This document shows, in pieces, positions 7,057 through 7,858 of a stretch of DNA of 7,858 bases. Position numbers and translations under genes: made by a program. Location of the stretch: assembly GCF_946481715.1 (NCBI RefSeq), contig NZ_CAMLOV010000221.1, forward strand, positions 1 to 7,858. The letters run 5' to 3'. The stretch is from an uncultured Mucilaginibacter sp. GTDB taxonomy: Bacteria > Bacteroidota > Bacteroidia > Sphingobacteriales > Sphingobacteriaceae. Within the stretch, counting starts at the first letter, position 1, and every line of letters begins with the position of its first letter. The notes below the pieces were generated by a model. The model worked only from the letters and a program-made list of their open reading frames with translations. It searched no databases and was not told the DNA's origin.

Positions 7057-7713
7057 ATGATCAATAAACACGCTGTTTTGTTAGGAGTAATAATCTCTTC
7101 AATTTTAATGGCAGTAGCAATTGCAGTTTACCCGGGCGGCTCAATGGCCAATCAATACTCAGAGGGGTACGACTGGTCGAGAAACTTTATAAGTAACCTG
7201 TTTGCAGCAAGGGCCATAAATGGCCATGAGAACCCTGCCAGGATTTGGGCATGCCTGGGGATGGCCAGCTTCCCTGTTAGTTATGCAATATTCTTCGTTA
7301 ATATGGCGAAAAAGATACCGGACAGGAACGTTGCCGCGATAATAAAATACGCCGGCATCGTAAATATTCTTTTTACCTTTTTAACGGTAACACCTTGGCA
7401 CAATGCGATGTTGATCATCTCCACCTCTGTGTTTTGGACGTGTATCGTAATTATCACGGTTTTTATCCTAAAAACGCGGCTCCATTTATTTAAATTCCTT
7501 TGCATAGCCTGCCTGCTGGTTTTTTATTACGGTGTATACCTATGGGGCATAAGCAATTGGCAATTATTACCCATTATACAAAAGATAAACTTTGTTAGCT
7601 CAACCCTGCTAATACTGGCACTCGAATATTTTACAAAGCAGGAAGATTTTGCGCACATTAAACCTCGCAAAAGAAGGAATATACATGACGTCGCTGATAC
7701 GGAACTTACATAA
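7057..7713 (+). CDS. Six-helix membrane protein resembling DUF998
   Basis: This integral membrane protein of 218 residues has no known function. Hydrophobic segments lie at about 6-24, 62-83, 94-113, 117-139, 145-164 and 176-193, with a basic C-terminal tail (KPRKRR) that should be cytosolic. The loop after helix 1 carries YPGG (25-28) and GYDWSRNFISNL (37-48), resembling the YPGG...G(Y/F)xWxxNxxSDL pattern I associate with DUF998-type proteins; TPWH (112-115) comes at the end of helix 3. I chose the ATG at 7057 over an in-frame TTG at 7033 because helix 1 follows it directly and the extra eight residues add nothing recognisable. It is divergent from the neighbouring operon and stands alone. 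I found no convincing promoter before it. The codons look more AT-rich than in the operon, judged by eye. The family assignment is moderate. Confidence 0.8.
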   Translation: MINKHAVLLGVIISSILMAVAIAVYPGGSMANQYSEGYDWSRNFISNLFAARAINGHENPARIWACLGMASFPVSYAIFFVNMAKKIPDRNVAAIIKYAGIVNILFTFLTVTPWHNAMLIISTSVFWTCIVIITVFILKTRLHLFKFLCIACLLVFYYGVYLWGISNWQLLPIIQKINFVSSTLLILALEYFTKQEDFAHIKPRKRRNIHDVADTELT

Positions 7714-7730
7714 AACAAAAATGCAATCCA

Positions 7731-7762
7731 TTTAAGCATTTACCTGAAGTTAATTATATTTG
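7731..7762 (+). promoter_or_regulatory. Promoter of tRNA-Pro
   Basis: TTTA (7731-7734), a 20-base spacer and a perfect -7 element TATATTTG (7755-7762) match the Bacteroidetes consensus TTTG / TAnnTTTG. The predicted start, near 7768, lies about 18 bases before the tRNA. The TATATTTGCAGCCCC context resembles what is often seen before stable-RNA genes in sphingobacteria (from memory). Confidence 0.65.
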
Positions 7763-7785
7763 CAGCCCCACTATTATAAATTGTT

Positions 7786-7858
7786 CGGGATGTAGCGTAG
7801 CCCGGTATCGCGCCAGCATGGGGTGCTGGAGGTCGGAAGTTCGAATCTTCTCATCCCG
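7786..7858 (+). tRNA. tRNA-Pro (anticodon GGG)
   Basis: The sequence folds as a full cloverleaf. The acceptor arms CGGGATG (7786-7792) and CATCCCG (7852-7858) pair perfectly. The D-arm is GCGT/TCGC around AGCCCGGTA, with one U-U mismatch at the loop end. The anticodon stem CCAGC/GCTGG encloses loop ATGGGGT with anticodon GGG at 7820-7822 and G37 after it. The variable loop is AGGTC, and the T-arm GGAAG/CTTCT has loop TTCGAAT. The general layout agrees with bacterial proline tRNAs, and GGG reads CCC/CCU codons. The window stops at the last acceptor base, so the discriminator base and any encoded CCA are not seen. Confidence 0.97.

Noticed and set aside
7719..7741. AAATGC/GCATTT inverted repeat after the membrane-protein gene as a terminator
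   Set aside because: The stem is six mostly A/T pairs with no U-tract, and it overlaps the tRNA promoter, so it is too weak to call.
1..7858. CRISPR array, insertion sequence, phage or toxin-antitoxin genes, riboswitch
   Set aside because: No regularly spaced repeats, transposase or integrase motifs, terminal repeats or recognisable riboswitch cores were seen on either strand.

Overview
The window looks like chromosomal DNA of a member of the Bacteroidota, most likely a sphingobacterium (Mucilaginibacter/Pedobacter-like). This rests on moderate GC content, the absence of Shine-Dalgarno sequences before starts, Bacteroidetes-type promoters (TTTG/TTG, about 20 bases, TAnnTTTG), and the gene content: a secreted prolyl oligopeptidase, a DUF4175-type coiled-coil membrane protein, and a YbeY carrying the GYKDK variant. 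The genus is an inference.

Layout. (1) 1-1807, minus: the N-terminal 602 residues of a secreted prolyl oligopeptidase (family S9A). The gene runs off the left edge, so the catalytic Asp and His are not seen. (2) 1808-2087: intergenic DNA with an inverted repeat in the peptidase leader and a 26-bp perfect palindrome that is the likely terminator of the next gene. (3) 2088-2603, minus: an exported, thioredoxin-type glutathione peroxidase. (4) 2649-6839, minus: a tightly packed three-gene operon, read in the order DUF4175-like membrane/coiled-coil protein, GHKL (RsbW-like) ATP-binding protein, YbeY rRNA-maturation endonuclease. The joints are TGA-C-ATG and TAATG, and a good promoter lies at 6928-6958. 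(5) 7057-7713, plus: a six-helix membrane protein resembling DUF998. (6) 7786-7858, plus: tRNA-Pro(GGG) with a well-matched promoter; the window ends on the last base of its acceptor stem.

How the parts work together. The operon combines a large envelope protein with a probable periplasmic coiled-coil domain, a small cytosolic ATP-binding protein of the anti-sigma type with no sigma or anti-anti-sigma partner in view, and a ribosome-maturation RNase. Tight coupling suggests co-regulated, perhaps functionally linked, products, but the sequence does not show a mechanism. The two exported enzymes (peptidase and peroxidase) are separate envelope housekeeping functions. No mobile element, CRISPR array, phage gene or defence system is visible. 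The most unusual points are the poorly understood DUF4175/GHKL/YbeY operon and the changed third metal ligand of YbeY.
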